From assembly GCF_901827155.1 (NCBI RefSeq), contig NZ_LR594659.1, positions 3,100,001-3,164,000 of the forward strand: a DNA stretch of 64,000 nucleotides, in the 5' to 3' direction. Below the pieces are notes generated by a model. That model ran no database searches, was not told where the DNA came from, and was given only the letters and a program-made list of their open reading frames with translations. The DNA is from Variovorax sp. PBL-H6 (lineage in GTDB: Bacteria > Pseudomonadota > Gammaproteobacteria > Burkholderiales > Burkholderiaceae_C). The translations under genes and the position numbers were made by a program. This document shows positions 16,888 to 26,004 of the stretch, one piece after another. Position 1 is the stretch's first letter; each line of letters opens with the position of its first letter.

Positions 16888-18528
16888 TCAGCGGGGCTGG
16901 GCGCGCGCGATGATGGAGTCGAAATCGGTGCCGGCGCCCAGGGTGCCGAATGCATGGCCCCAGTCGCCTGCGATGCGAGAGGCGCAGAAGGCTGCCGCGA
17001 CCGCAGGCGGCGCGGTCTGCAGCAGCAACGCGGCCTGCACCGCGAGCGCCACGTCCTGCGCGAGGCGGCGGGCCTCGGCTTCCGTGGCCATGGCTTCGAT
17101 GCGCGCAGGCAGCGCGTCGGCCAATCGGTCGAGGGCCGCATCGCTGCCGCGCGCCGGCTTCAGCTCCTGCGCCAGCGCGGCGATGGCGTCGCCCTTGCGC
17201 AGGCCGCGCAGCAGGTCGAGCGCCATGATGTTGCCGGCGCCCTCCCATATCGAGTTGAGCGGCATCTCGCGATAGATGCGCGCCATCACGCCTTCGCCGC
17301 CCTCCTCCACGTAGCCGTTGCCGCCGAGGCATTCCATCGCCTCCTGCGCGAAGTGGCTGCCACGCTTGCAAATCCAGAACTTGGCCACCGGCGTGAGCAG
17401 GCGCGCCATCAGCCGCTCGTGCGCGTCCTGCGGGCGATCGAAGGCGCGCGCCAGGCGGATCGCCAGCGCCGTGGCCGCCTCGCTTTCGAGCGCAAGGTCG
17501 GCCAGGACGTTCTTCATCAAGGGCTGCGCCAGCAGCGGCTTGCCGAAAGCCTGCCGCTGCGACGCATGATTCAGCGCAAGGCCGAGCGACTGGCGCATCA
17601 GCCCGCTGGTGCCGAGGGCACAGTCCAGGCGGGTCATGGTGCCCATCTCGAGGATCTGCGCGACGCCGCGGCCTTCCTCGCCCACCAGCCAGGCGCTGGT
17701 GCCGTGGAACTCGACCTCCGAGCTGGCGTTGGCCTTGTTGCCCAGCTTGTCCTTCAGGCGCTGGATCCGGATCGCGTTGCGGCTGCCGTCCTCCAGAACG
17801 CGCGGCAGGAAGAAGCAGCTGAGGCCCGCGGGGGCCTGCGCCAGGATCAGGAAGGCGTCGCACATCGGCGCGGAGAAGAACCACTTGTGGCCGGTGATTT
17901 CGTAGCGCTCGCCCCAGGCGTCGCTGCCGGCGCGCACGGCGCGCGTGGTGTTGGCCCGCACGTCGGAGCCGCCCTGCTTCTCGGTCATGCCCATGCCCAT
18001 GGTCAGGCCGGGCTTGTCGCGCCAGGGCTTGAGAACCGGGTCGTACCAGAGGCTTGCGAGCTTGGGGCCCCAGTCGCCATAGATCGCCGCGTTGCCGCGC
18101 AGCGCGGGCGTGACGGCGTAGCTCATCGAGATGGGGCAGAGGATCGAGGGCTCGAGCTCGGTGAAGAGCATGAAGCCGGCGGCGCGCTGGACGTGTGGCG
18201 AAGCCGATCCGTCTGTCCACGGCGTTCCGTGCAGGCCGGCTCCCACGGCCGTCTTCATCAGCACGTGGTAGCTCGGATGAAACGCCACCTCGTCGACGCG
18301 CCGCCCGAAGCGGTCGTGCGTGTGCAGCACTGGCGGGTTCGTATTGGCCAGCTGGGCATGTGCCTGCATCTCGGCCGACCCGAGCACGCCGCCCAGATGG
18401 GACAGCGCGGACAGCTCCAGCTGCGGCGCGTTGAACTTCAGCGCATCGCGCAGGGGCTGGTTGGTGTCGAACAGGTTGTAGTCGGCCAGCGGCTCCGGCT
18501 GGTTGAAGACCTCGTGCGTCGCGTCCAT
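16888..18528 (-). CDS. aidB: AidB-like acyl-CoA dehydrogenase
   Basis: 546 residues, flavoprotein of the acyl-CoA dehydrogenase superfamily. The N-terminal 'EVFNQPEPLADYNLFDTN', then 'ANTNPPVLHTHDRFGRRVDE' and 'VAFHPSYHVLM' match the extended AidB branch, which carries extra N- and C-terminal parts. FAD-binding 'MTEKQGGSDVRANTT' and 'ITGHKWFFSAPMCDAFLILA' are also seen. E. coli AidB is linked to alkylation response; in catabolic clusters such proteins are often annotated as isovaleryl-CoA-type dehydrogenases. The start is fixed by a perfect AAGGAGG before the ATG. The curA stop is 26 bp upstream, so it is in the same operon. Confidence 0.85.
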   Translation of the reverse strand: MDATHEVFNQPEPLADYNLFDTNQPLRDALKFNAPQLELSALSHLGGVLGSAEMQAHAQLANTNPPVLHTHDRFGRRVDEVAFHPSYHVLMKTAVGAGLHGTPWTDGSASPHVQRAAGFMLFTELEPSILCPISMSYAVTPALRGNAAIYGDWGPKLASLWYDPVLKPWRDKPGLTMGMGMTEKQGGSDVRANTTRAVRAGSDAWGERYEITGHKWFFSAPMCDAFLILAQAPAGLSCFFLPRVLEDGSRNAIRIQRLKDKLGNKANASSEVEFHGTSAWLVGEEGRGVAQILEMGTMTRLDCALGTSGLMRQSLGLALNHASQRQAFGKPLLAQPLMKNVLADLALESEAATALAIRLARAFDRPQDAHERLMARLLTPVAKFWICKRGSHFAQEAMECLGGNGYVEEGGEGVMARIYREMPLNSIWEGAGNIMALDLLRGLRKGDAIAALAQELKPARGSDAALDRLADALPARIEAMATEAEARRLAQDVALAVQAALLLQTAPPAVAAAFCASRIAGDWGHAFGTLGAGTDFDSIIARAQPR

Positions 18529-18554
18529 CACGGCCTCCTTGCCCGATGCGAAGG

Positions 18555-19571
18555 CTAGACCAGCTTGACCAGCTGCTTGCCGAAATTCCTGCCCTTCAGC
18601 AGGCCGAGGAAGGTCTCCGGCGCCGACTCGATCCCTTGCGCCACCGACTCGCGCGGCCTGAACTTGCCGCTGCCGACCAGCTGGCCCAACTCGGCCAGCG
18701 CCTCGGGCCAGACCTCCATGTGCTCGCTGACGATGAAGCCTTCGAGCTTGATCCGGTTGATGAGGAAGAGCGCCGGGTTGGCGAGCGGCACCGGCTGCCC
18801 GTCGTAGCCGGCGATCATGCCGCACAGCGCGACGCGGGCGAAGGCGTTGGCGCGCAGCAGCACCGCATCGAAGATATAGCCGCCGACGTTCTCGAAATAG
18901 CCGTCGATGCCATCGGGGCAGGCTTCCTTGAGCGCCGCGCTCATGCTCTTCACGTCGGGATGCTGCTTGTAGTCGATGCAGTCATCGAAGCCCAGTTCGT
19001 CTTTCACGTAGCTGCACTTGCCGGCGCCGCCCGCGATGCCGACCACGCGGCAGCCGCGCGCCTTGGCCAGCACGCCGACGGCACTGCCGACCGCGCCACT
19101 CGCGGCCGTGACCACGACCGTCTCACCGGCCTTCGGGTTGATGATCTTCACCAGGCCATACCAGGCCGTGACGCCCGGCATTCCGACGGCGCCGAGGTAG
19201 TGCGACAGCGGCACCTGTGTGGTGTCCACCTTCTTCAGCGCGCCGGGCTGCGAGGCGTCGACCACGCTGTATTCCTGCCAGCCGCCGAAGCCGACCACCT
19301 TGTCGCCCACCGCGTACTTGGGGTGCCGGCTCTCGACCACCTCGCCCGCGGTGCCGCCCTGCATCACCTGCCCCACAGGCTGCGGCTGGGCATAGCTCTT
19401 GGCATCGTTCATGCGGCCGCGCATGTACGGGTCCAGGCTCATGTATTGGTGGCGCACCAGGACCTGGTTCTCCTTGAGCGGCGGCGTCTCGACGCTCACG
19501 AGCTTGAAGTTGGAAGCGACGGCTTCACCGTCAGGGCGGTTGTCGAGGATTTGCTGGCGATTGGTGGGCAT
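18555..19571 (-). CDS. curA: NADP-dependent oxidoreductase, CurA/leukotriene B4 dehydrogenase type
   Basis: 338 residues, zinc-independent medium-chain reductase. 'VRHQYMSLDPYMRGRMND' and 'AASGAVGSAVGVLAKARGCR' (nucleotide-binding A-x-G-x-V-G) are the family marks. 'SEHMEVWPEALAELGQLV' and the C-terminal 'LLKGRNFGKQLVKL' are also typical. Such enzymes reduce enones and other alpha,beta-unsaturated carbonyls with NADPH. It follows the thioesterase gene by 12 bp and precedes the AidB-like gene by 26 bp. Confidence 0.88.
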   Translation of the reverse strand: MPTNRQQILDNRPDGEAVASNFKLVSVETPPLKENQVLVRHQYMSLDPYMRGRMNDAKSYAQPQPVGQVMQGGTAGEVVESRHPKYAVGDKVVGFGGWQEYSVVDASQPGALKKVDTTQVPLSHYLGAVGMPGVTAWYGLVKIINPKAGETVVVTAASGAVGSAVGVLAKARGCRVVGIAGGAGKCSYVKDELGFDDCIDYKQHPDVKSMSAALKEACPDGIDGYFENVGGYIFDAVLLRANAFARVALCGMIAGYDGQPVPLANPALFLINRIKLEGFIVSEHMEVWPEALAELGQLVGSGKFRPRESVAQGIESAPETFLGLLKGRNFGKQLVKLV

Positions 19572-19583
19572 GCTGAGTCTCTG

Positions 19584-20045
19584 TTAGTCGGTGGAAGGCG
19601 GGCGCATGGCGTTCGCACTGCCAGGGCCGGTGGGCAGGCGCCGCTTCACGTACTTGAAGGTGCCGGTCGCATGGGCGCAGGCGCGCTCCTGTTCATCGTA
19701 GATCGTGGCCTCGGCGAAGGCCAGCGTGGCGGTGCGATGCATCACCCGGCCGCGCGCGTGCAGCGGGCCAACGGAAGGCCGCATGAAGCTGGTCTTCATC
19801 TCGATGGTGACAACGCCGATCTCGGGCGTCTGGCTGCGCGCGGCCGCGGCCATGGCGATGTCCAGCAAGGTCATGCAGGCGCCGCCGTGGGTCACATCGA
19901 AGGTGTTGAGGTGCTCGGGCTTCGCCGTATAGCGGATCTCGGATTCGCCATCCTCGAACTTCGTGAGCTCGAAACCCAGGTGGCGCGCGAACGGAATCTG
20001 GCTCGTGTACGAGCGGACGTTGATGTCGGCGTGTTCAGATGGCAT
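19584..20045 (-). CDS. PaaI-family hotdog thioesterase
   Basis: 153 residues, single hotdog domain. The motif 'THGGACMTLLDIAMAAAARS' carries the conserved H-G-G and the catalytic Asp of PaaI-type acyl-CoA thioesterases. 'RGRVMHRTATLAFAEATIYD' is the matching final strand pair. It probably releases CoA from dead-end intermediates of the neighbouring beta-oxidation enzymes. The preceding gene on the strand (an SDR) ends 130 bp away, with an intergenic repeat between. Confidence 0.85.
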   Translation of the reverse strand: MPSEHADINVRSYTSQIPFARHLGFELTKFEDGESEIRYTAKPEHLNTFDVTHGGACMTLLDIAMAAAARSQTPEIGVVTIEMKTSFMRPSVGPLHARGRVMHRTATLAFAEATIYDEQERACAHATGTFKYVKRRLPTGPGSANAMRPPSTD

Positions 20046-20084
20046 GGCAGATCATCGGCCAGGGATTTTTCCAGGAACACCGCG

Positions 20085-20174
20085 GAACCGGCTTTGCCGG
20101 GCCGCGGGTGTCGCCCCCGGTGAGGGGGTGGGCGGCCACACGAAGTGGGCCAACCTGGGGGAGAGCTTCATTTC
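20085..20174 (+). repeat. Intergenic hairpin repeat, copy A
   Basis: A C-run/G-run hairpin (gCCCCCggtgaGGGGGt at about 20112-20128) is followed by ACGAAGTG and CCTGGGGGAGAGCTTC. The same arrangement recurs at 39338-39400 (hairpin, ACGCAAAGTG, CCTGGGGGAGGCTTC). Two copies with shared order and spacing suggest a dispersed intergenic element, of the sort common in Comamonadaceae. Confidence 0.5.
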
Positions 20175-20972
20175 TCAGGCGGCGCCCAGCACGACACTGA
20201 CGCCGCCGTCCACCGCCAGCCACTGGCCGGTGATGTGCTTGCCGGCATCGCTGGCATAGAGCAGCGTGATGCCCTTGAGGTCTTCCTCGTCCCCCAGCCG
20301 GCCGAGCGGCGCCGCCGCGGCCATCTTCTCTTCGCCCAGCGACTTGATCAGGCCTGCCGCCATCTTGGTCATGAAGAAGCCGGGGCAGATCGCGTTGACG
20401 TTGATGTTGTAGCGGCCCCATTCGGCCGCGAGCGTCTGGGTGAAGCCGATCACCGCGGTCTTGGAAGTGTTGTAGGCCAGCGTCCGCATCTCGGGCGGGT
20501 TGCCGTTCAGGCCGGCGATGGAGGCGATGTTGATGATGCGCCCGCTCTTCTTCGGGATCATGTAGCCGCGCGCGATCTGCTGGGCCAGGATGAAGTAGCC
20601 GCGGACGTTGAGGTTCATCACCTTGTCCCAGGCCTCGACCGGATGGTCCTCGGCCGCCGCGCCCCAGCTGGCGCCCGCGTTGTTGACCAGGATGTCGACT
20701 GCGCCCATGCGCTCCAGGGTCTCGTCTGCGAGACGGCGCGTGTCTTCCTCCTTCGAGCAGTCGGCCGCGATCCAGCGGGCATCGATGCCCGCTGCCTGCA
20801 GTTCGGCCGCGGCCTGCTCCAGGTCGTCTGCCTTGCGCGAACTCAGCATGATCTTCGCGCCGGCCTCGCCCAGTGCGTGGGCCATCTGCAGGCCCAGGCC
20901 GCGGGATCCGCCGGTGACCAGGGCGACCTTGCCGCTCAGGTCGAACAGTTTCTGGATGCTTCGTGCGCTCAT
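20175..20972 (-). CDS. Short-chain dehydrogenase/reductase (SDR)
   Basis: 265 residues. Cofactor motif T-G-G-S-R-G-L-G near residue 20, 'NNAGASWG' near 100 and catalytic Y-N-T-S-K near 165. The C-terminal 'ITGQWLAVDGGVSVVLG' is typical of FabG-like enzymes. In this beta-oxidation setting it may act as a 3-hydroxyacyl-CoA or alcohol dehydrogenase, but that is inference. The leader before the ATG contains GGAGAAGAG. It lies 50 bp downstream of the small membrane protein gene. Confidence 0.88.
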   Translation of the reverse strand: MSARSIQKLFDLSGKVALVTGGSRGLGLQMAHALGEAGAKIMLSSRKADDLEQAAAELQAAGIDARWIAADCSKEEDTRRLADETLERMGAVDILVNNAGASWGAAAEDHPVEAWDKVMNLNVRGYFILAQQIARGYMIPKKSGRIINIASIAGLNGNPPEMRTLAYNTSKTAVIGFTQTLAAEWGRYNINVNAICPGFFMTKMAAGLIKSLGEEKMAAAAPLGRLGDEEDLKGITLLYASDAGKHITGQWLAVDGGVSVVLGAA

Positions 20973-21022
20973 GGTCTCTTCTCCGGTTCAGGGGGTTTCA
21001 TGGTTTGAATCGCGACGTGCGG

Positions 21023-21226
21023 TCACGGCTTGAGCCTCGAGCGGACGTAGATGAGCACGACACCGATCACCGCCAGTGCCGCGCCGGGCAGCGCCATGGA
21101 CCATCCCACCACCTCGTCGGAGCGTCCGGTCGCGATGCCGAGGATCACCAGGAACAGGCCGCCGTAGATCAGGATCCAGATCCACTTTTCGAGCGTGGCA
21201 TGGGGCTTGGGCTGCGTGCCGGTCAT
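21023..21226 (-). CDS. Small two-helix membrane protein
   Basis: 67 residues. A short polar N-terminus is followed by two hydrophobic helices (IWILIYGGLFLVILGIATG, and ALPGAALAVIGVVLIYVRSR) and a basic end, the pattern of a small inner-membrane protein with both termini inside. The ATG overlaps the stop of the acyl-CoA dehydrogenase gene (ATGA at 21223-21226), which argues strongly that it is translated. I do not recognise a family; the function is unknown. Confidence 0.7.
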   Translation of the reverse strand: MTGTQPKPHATLEKWIWILIYGGLFLVILGIATGRSDEVVGWSMALPGAALAVIGVVLIYVRSRLKP

Positions 21227-23058
21227 CAGAAGGCTTCCTCGGGCAGGGCTGTGCAGGTCGGATCGCGGCGCTCCACCACCTGGAGCCACGCGCCGATCTT
21301 CGGCAACTCGTAGTGAAAGAAATAATCGGTGGCGCCGACTCGGCCCGCGGTGGCCGGCAGGGCCCTGGAGGCGTCGCGGCGCAAGGCATGCTCCGCCACG
21401 TCGAGCCAGATCCAGGCCAGCACGGTGTGGCCGAAGGCCTGCATGTAGGGCACCGCATTGGCGAGGGCCTCCTGCGGGTTGCCCGTGGACCAGGCGGCGC
21501 GGGTCGCATTGCCGACGTGCTGCAGGGCTTGGGCCAGGGCTTTTCCGTGTGGGGCGAGGGCCGGCACGGGCGCGGCACGCCCGATGGTGTCGGTGATGCG
21601 TGCCGCCAGCAGCTGCAGGCCGCGGCCATCCTCCATCAGCACCTTGCGCCCCAGCAGGTCCGCGGCCTGGATGCCATGGGTGCCCTCGTGGATCATGTTG
21701 AGGCGGTTGTCGCGCCAGTACTGCTCCACCGGGAAATCGCGCGTGTAGCCGTAGCCGCCGTGCACCTGGATCGCGAGCGAGTTGGCTTCGAGGCACCATT
21801 CGCTCGGCCAGCTCTTGGCGATCGGCGTCAGCACTTCGAGCAGCAGGCGCGCATCGTCGGCGACCTGGGCGTCGCCGGTCTTCTGCTCGTCGACCAGGCG
21901 CGCGCAGTAGAGCTCGAGCGCCAGCGCGCCTTCGCAGTAGGACTTCTGCGCCAGCAGCATGCGGCGCACATCGGCGTGCTCGATGATGCGCACCTGCGGC
22001 CTGGCGGCATCCTTGCCCGCGGGGCCGACGGGTCGGCCCTGCGGCCGGTTCTTCGCGTAGTCGAGCGAGGCGTGGTAGCCGGCCATGCCCAGCATGGTGG
22101 CTGCAGTGCCGACACCGATGCGGGCCTCGTTCATCATGTGGAACATGCAGTGCAGGCCCTTGCCGGGCTGGCCGACCAGGTAGCCGATCGCGCCGGGCTG
22201 GCCATCGACCGGGAACCTGCCTTCGCCGAAGTTCAGCAGCGTGTTGGTGGTGCCGCGCCAGCCCAGCTTGTGGTTGAGGCCCGCGAGCGCGACATCGTTG
22301 CGCTGGCCGGTGAGCCGCCCGTCCGTGTCGACCATCTTCTTCGGGACGATGAACAGCGAGATGCCGCGCGTCCCGGGGATCAGCTTGCCGCTGTCGTCCG
22401 GGATCTTGGCCAGCACGATGTGGACGATGTTCTCGGTCAACTCATGGTCGCCCGCCGAGATCCACATCTTGTTGCCGGTGAGCCGATAGCGCGGGCCCAG
22501 TGGATCGTCCTGGAAGCCGGGCCCGTCGGGCACTGCGCGCGTCGCGACATCGCTGAGGCTGGAGCCCGCTTGCGGCTCCGACAGGCACATCGTGCCCGAC
22601 CATCGGCCGGAGAACTCGTTCTTGGCGAACACTGCCTGCTGCATCGCCGTGCCGTGCACCATCAGCAGGTTGGCATTGCCGCTGGTCAGCATGTTCGAGC
22701 CGATGCTCACCGAGGCCATGGCGAAGAAGCTGTTGGCAGCCGCCTGCAGGGTGTAGGGCAGTTGCATGCCGCCGATGTCGTAGTCCTGCGCGGCGCTGAG
22801 CATCCCCGATTCGACGAAGGCCTTGTGGGCGTCGTGCGTGGCCTGCGGCAGGATCACCTTCTCGCCGTCGAAGTGCGGCTCCTGCGTGTCGACGATGCGG
22901 TTGTACGGCGCGTACTTCTCGCGCGCGATGCGCTCGCAGGTGTCGAGCACGGCATCGAAGGTCTCGCGCGAGTGGTCGGCGAAGCGTTCTCGCTGGTTGA
23001 GCGACTCGGCGTCGAGCCAGTCGTAGAGAAGAAAGTCGAGGGTTGGGCGCAGGGCCAT
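21226..23058 (-). CDS. Acyl-CoA dehydrogenase, long form with C-terminal domain
   Basis: 610 residues. The start 'MALRPTLDFLLYDWLDAESL' and overall length place it with the FadE5/DmdC-like acyl-CoA dehydrogenases that carry an extra C-terminal helical domain (about 470-610). Signature stretches are 'MCLSEPQAGSSLSDVATRA' (FAD/substrate) and 'QVHGGYGYTRDFPVEQYWRD', followed by 'NMIHEGTHGIQAADLLGRK' with the likely catalytic Glu. It catalyses the first oxidation step of beta-oxidation. The ATG at 23058 was chosen because upstream extension reads into degraded DNA. Confidence 0.9.
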   Translation of the reverse strand: MALRPTLDFLLYDWLDAESLNQRERFADHSRETFDAVLDTCERIAREKYAPYNRIVDTQEPHFDGEKVILPQATHDAHKAFVESGMLSAAQDYDIGGMQLPYTLQAAANSFFAMASVSIGSNMLTSGNANLLMVHGTAMQQAVFAKNEFSGRWSGTMCLSEPQAGSSLSDVATRAVPDGPGFQDDPLGPRYRLTGNKMWISAGDHELTENIVHIVLAKIPDDSGKLIPGTRGISLFIVPKKMVDTDGRLTGQRNDVALAGLNHKLGWRGTTNTLLNFGEGRFPVDGQPGAIGYLVGQPGKGLHCMFHMMNEARIGVGTAATMLGMAGYHASLDYAKNRPQGRPVGPAGKDAARPQVRIIEHADVRRMLLAQKSYCEGALALELYCARLVDEQKTGDAQVADDARLLLEVLTPIAKSWPSEWCLEANSLAIQVHGGYGYTRDFPVEQYWRDNRLNMIHEGTHGIQAADLLGRKVLMEDGRGLQLLAARITDTIGRAAPVPALAPHGKALAQALQHVGNATRAAWSTGNPQEALANAVPYMQAFGHTVLAWIWLDVAEHALRRDASRALPATAGRVGATDYFFHYELPKIGAWLQVVERRDPTCTALPEEAF

Positions 23059-23075
23059 GGATCTTGCCTGACAGT

Positions 23076-23224
23076 TGCTCAGGTTAATGGGACGCGAAGG
23101 CCTGATCAGGATATCGACCACTGGTGCCGCGAACCACACGATGAAGACTGACAGCCAATCCCCCCACCAGCACGAAATCCACGCCCTCACGGCTGAGCGT
23201 CTGAAGGGTTTCAATAAGGTTCAT
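23076..23224 (-). pseudogene. Remnant of a minimal nucleotidyltransferase gene
   Basis: On the minus strand, an ATG at 23224 opens a frame reading MNLIETLQTLSREGVDFVLV, then G-G-L-A-V-S-L-H and a conserved R-G-T. The next strand, 'VDILIRPSRPINLSN', continues only after a one-base shift. G-G-x-A-V-x-L-H...R-G-T-x-D-I-D is the start of MNT-type nucleotidyltransferases found in toxin-antitoxin modules; here the second Asp of D-x-D is already Leu. Only the first ~50 residues survive, lying in the leader of the acyl-CoA dehydrogenase gene. Confidence 0.6.
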
Positions 23225-23310
23225 GGCTATGGTATTCCGCTTGGTAATCAGTCGGTTGTAAACGATTCCTGCGGCAGCTCACAAGCCAGGCAGCGGTAGC
23301 TCACGTCGGT

Positions 23311-24485
23311 TCACAGCACCTCGAACACCCCCGCGGCCCCCATCCCGCCGCCAATGCACATCGTCACCACGACCTTCTTCGCACCGCGGCGCTTGCCTTC
23401 GATCAGCGCGTGCCCGGTCAGCCGCTGGCCGCTCACGCCATAGGGATGCCCGACCGCGATTGCGCCACCGTTCACGTTCAGCCGGTCGCCCGGAATGCCC
23501 AGCTTGTCGCGGCAGTAGATCACCTGCACCGCGAAGGCCTCGTTGAGCTCCCACAGGTCGATGTCCTGGACCTTCAGGCCCAGGCGCTTGAGCACCTTGG
23601 GGATGGCGAACACCGGTCCGATGCCCATTTCGTCGGGCTCGCAGCCCGCGACCGCGAAGCCGAGGAAGCGGCCCAGGGGCTTCAGCCCCTTCTTCTCGGC
23701 GTAGCCCTCCTCCACCACCACGCAGGCGCCGCCGCCATCGGAGAACTGGCTGGCATTGCCGGCCGAGATCACGCCGCCAGGAATGGCCGGGCGGATGCCG
23801 CTGATGCCTTCCTTGGTGGTGCCGGGGCGGATGCCCTCGTCGTTCTCGACCGTCACTTCCTTGGTGCGCAGGCCCATCACGGGGTCGGCCACGCCGGCCA
23901 GCACGGTGATGGGGGCGATCTCGTCCTTGAAGAGGCCCTTCTCGAGCGCGGCGGCGGCCTTCTGCTGACTGGCGGCGCCGTACTCGTCCATGGCGTCGCG
24001 GCCGATGTCGTAGCGCTTGGCGACCTGCTCGGCGGTCTGCAGCATGTTCCAGTAGATCTCGGGCTTGTGCTTGACCAGCCAGGGTCGGCCAGCATGTGCT
24101 TGTTCATCTCGTTCTGCACGCACGAGATGCTCTCCACGCCGCCGGCCACGTAGACCTCGCCCTCGCCGGCAATGATGCGCTGCGCGGCGGTGGCGATGGT
24201 CTGCAGGCCCGAGGAGCAGAAGCGGTTGATGGTCATGCCCGAGGTGGTGACGGGCAGGCCGGCACGCAAGGCGATCTGGCGCGCGATGTTGGCGCCGGTG
24301 GCACCTTCGGGGTTGGCGCAGCCCATGATGACGTCGTCGACTTCGGCGGCCTCGATGCCGGCACGCGCCACGGCGTGCTGCACGGCATGGCCGCCGAGGG
24401 TGGCGCCGTGCGTCATGTTGAAGGCGCCTTTCCAGCTCTTGGCAAGCGGGGTGCGGGCGGTGGAGACGATGACGGCGCGGGTCAT
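23311..24485 (-). pseudogene. Acetyl-CoA C-acyltransferase (thiolase), single frameshift
   Basis: The N-terminal part (24485 to about 24085) reads [20 protein letters not shown] and holds the nucleophile in '[14 protein letters not shown]'. The C-terminal part is in another frame: '[20 protein letters not shown]', the 'NEAFAVQ' loop, '[16 protein letters not shown]' with the catalytic His, and the second Cys in '[14 protein letters not shown]'. One base is missing at the G run 24082-24084; restoring a fourth G gives D-P-W and an uninterrupted 391-residue thiolase, the normal length. It would cleave 3-ketoacyl-CoA in the last step of beta-oxidation. Everything else is intact, so sequencing error or a very recent mutation is likely. 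Confidence 0.85.
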
Positions 24486-24513
24486 GGTGGGGTCCTTTGC
24501 AAAAAAACGAAAA

Positions 24514-25983
24514 CTACTGGGGCTGCGCGGTGTTGCGCAGCAGCTGGTGATAGAACCGGATCATCTCGACGTAGTTGGCAATCGAGATGCGCTCGTTGGT
24601 GCCATGGAAACGCGACAGGTCCTCCGGACGCGCGCGAACCGGCGAGAAGCGGTAGACCGCATCGCTCACGATCGAGAAATGGCGCGAGTCGGTGGCGGCA
24701 ATCATCAGGCCGGGCGCCACGATGGCGTCGGGAAACACCTGGCGCACCGACTGGGCGATCGTGCGATAGCCCAGGCTGTCGGTCGAAGAAACCGGCGAAG
24801 GCTCCGAGTTGCCGGGATACGGCTTGATCGCGATCGCCTCGTCGTCGATGGTCTTGCGGATATGTGCTTCGACCGAGGCCAGGCTGTCGCCGGGCAGCAC
24901 GCGAAAGTTGACGGCGGCTTCGGCGCGGCCGGGCAGCACGTTGTCCTTGTTGCCGGCGCGCACAACTGTCAACGCGGTGGTCGTGCGCAACATGGCGTTG
25001 CTGCTCGCGCCCTTCTCGAGCTGGCGCTGCACCAGCGGGCCGAAGAGCCACAGGTTGGACAGAGCGACGCGGTTGAAGCCGTTCATCTCGGGCGCAAGCG
25101 TGGCGAACATCTCGCCCGCCACGCCACCGATGGCGGCCGACATCGGATTTGCTTCGAGCTTTGCCAATGCCGCGCTCATGCTGCCGATGGCGCTGTGCGC
25201 GGGCGGCATCGACGAATGGCCGGGTGGCTGGTCCAGCGAGAGGAAGAAGGTGCCGTAGCCCTTCTCGGCCAGGCCGATGAGTGCGGCCGGCTTGTCCAGG
25301 CCGGCAAGCACGCCTTCGGTCACCAGCAGCCCCTCGTCGAGCACCCATTCGAGCCGCACGCCGCGCGACTTCAGCAGTTCGGCGATGGGCTTGGCGCCGC
25401 GCAGGCCGCTGACTTCCTCGTCGTCGCCTGCGACCAGGTAGAGGGTCTGTCGGGGCTGGAAACCCTGCGCCAGCAGCAACTCGATGGCCTCCATCTGCGC
25501 CAGCAGGTTGCCCTTGTCGTCCCAGGTGCCGCGGCCCCAGACGAACCCGTCCTTGATCTGCCCGCTGAAGGGGTCGTTCGCCCAGGACTTCTCGGTGCCG
25601 GGTGCGATGGGCACCACGTCCTGGTGCGCCATCAGTGCGATCGGCTTGGCCGTGGGATCGCTGCCGGTCCAGGTGTAGAGCAGCGCGTTGTCGCCGATGA
25701 CTTCCTTCTTCAGCGTGGCGTGCAGCTTCGGGAACTGCCGCGCCAGGTAGGCGTGCAGCTCCTTGAAGGCCTCCCCGTTGGATTGCAGGCCTTCCATGCC
25801 GGAGATGGTGCGGATCGGGATCGCGCCCGCCAGCCGCTCGGCCGCGGCTTTCTCGTCGACCTCCACGCGCTGGGCCGCCGGTACCTGCAGCTGAAGCGAA
25901 GGCCGGCGCCAGGTGTTGCCCGCGATCACCACCGCCAGCGCGAGCAGGGCCAGCACCAGCGCCACCAACACCCGTTTGACCAT
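24514..25983 (-). CDS. M20 family metallopeptidase, PM20D1/carboxypeptidase S type
   Basis: 489 residues with an N-terminal hydrophobic segment (VLVALVLALLALAVVIAG) that acts as signal or anchor, so it acts in the periplasm or on the membrane. Zinc ligands and catalytic residues of M20 enzymes are seen: His-x-Asp in 'LMAHQDVVP', Asp in 'WGRGTWDDKGN', Glu-Glu in 'VAGDDEEVSG', and a late His in 'SRFHGTNERIS'. An inserted dimerisation domain lies near 220-350. Relatives hydrolyse or condense N-acyl amino acids. That would suit a fatty-acid operon, but this is inference. It lies 28 bp upstream of the thiolase. Confidence 0.85.
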   Translation of the reverse strand: MVKRVLVALVLALLALAVVIAGNTWRRPSLQLQVPAAQRVEVDEKAAAERLAGAIPIRTISGMEGLQSNGEAFKELHAYLARQFPKLHATLKKEVIGDNALLYTWTGSDPTAKPIALMAHQDVVPIAPGTEKSWANDPFSGQIKDGFVWGRGTWDDKGNLLAQMEAIELLLAQGFQPRQTLYLVAGDDEEVSGLRGAKPIAELLKSRGVRLEWVLDEGLLVTEGVLAGLDKPAALIGLAEKGYGTFFLSLDQPPGHSSMPPAHSAIGSMSAALAKLEANPMSAAIGGVAGEMFATLAPEMNGFNRVALSNLWLFGPLVQRQLEKGASSNAMLRTTTALTVVRAGNKDNVLPGRAEAAVNFRVLPGDSLASVEAHIRKTIDDEAIAIKPYPGNSEPSPVSSTDSLGYRTIAQSVRQVFPDAIVAPGLMIAATDSRHFSIVSDAVYRFSPVRARPEDLSRFHGTNERISIANYVEMIRFYHQLLRNTAQPQ

Positions 25984-26004
25984 GGCCTGCCTTCGCGCTC
26001 GTCT

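Noticed and set aside
23075..23299. 74-codon plus-strand frame before the thiolase stop
   Set aside because: Antisense to the nucleotidyltransferase remnant, which explains the sequence better.
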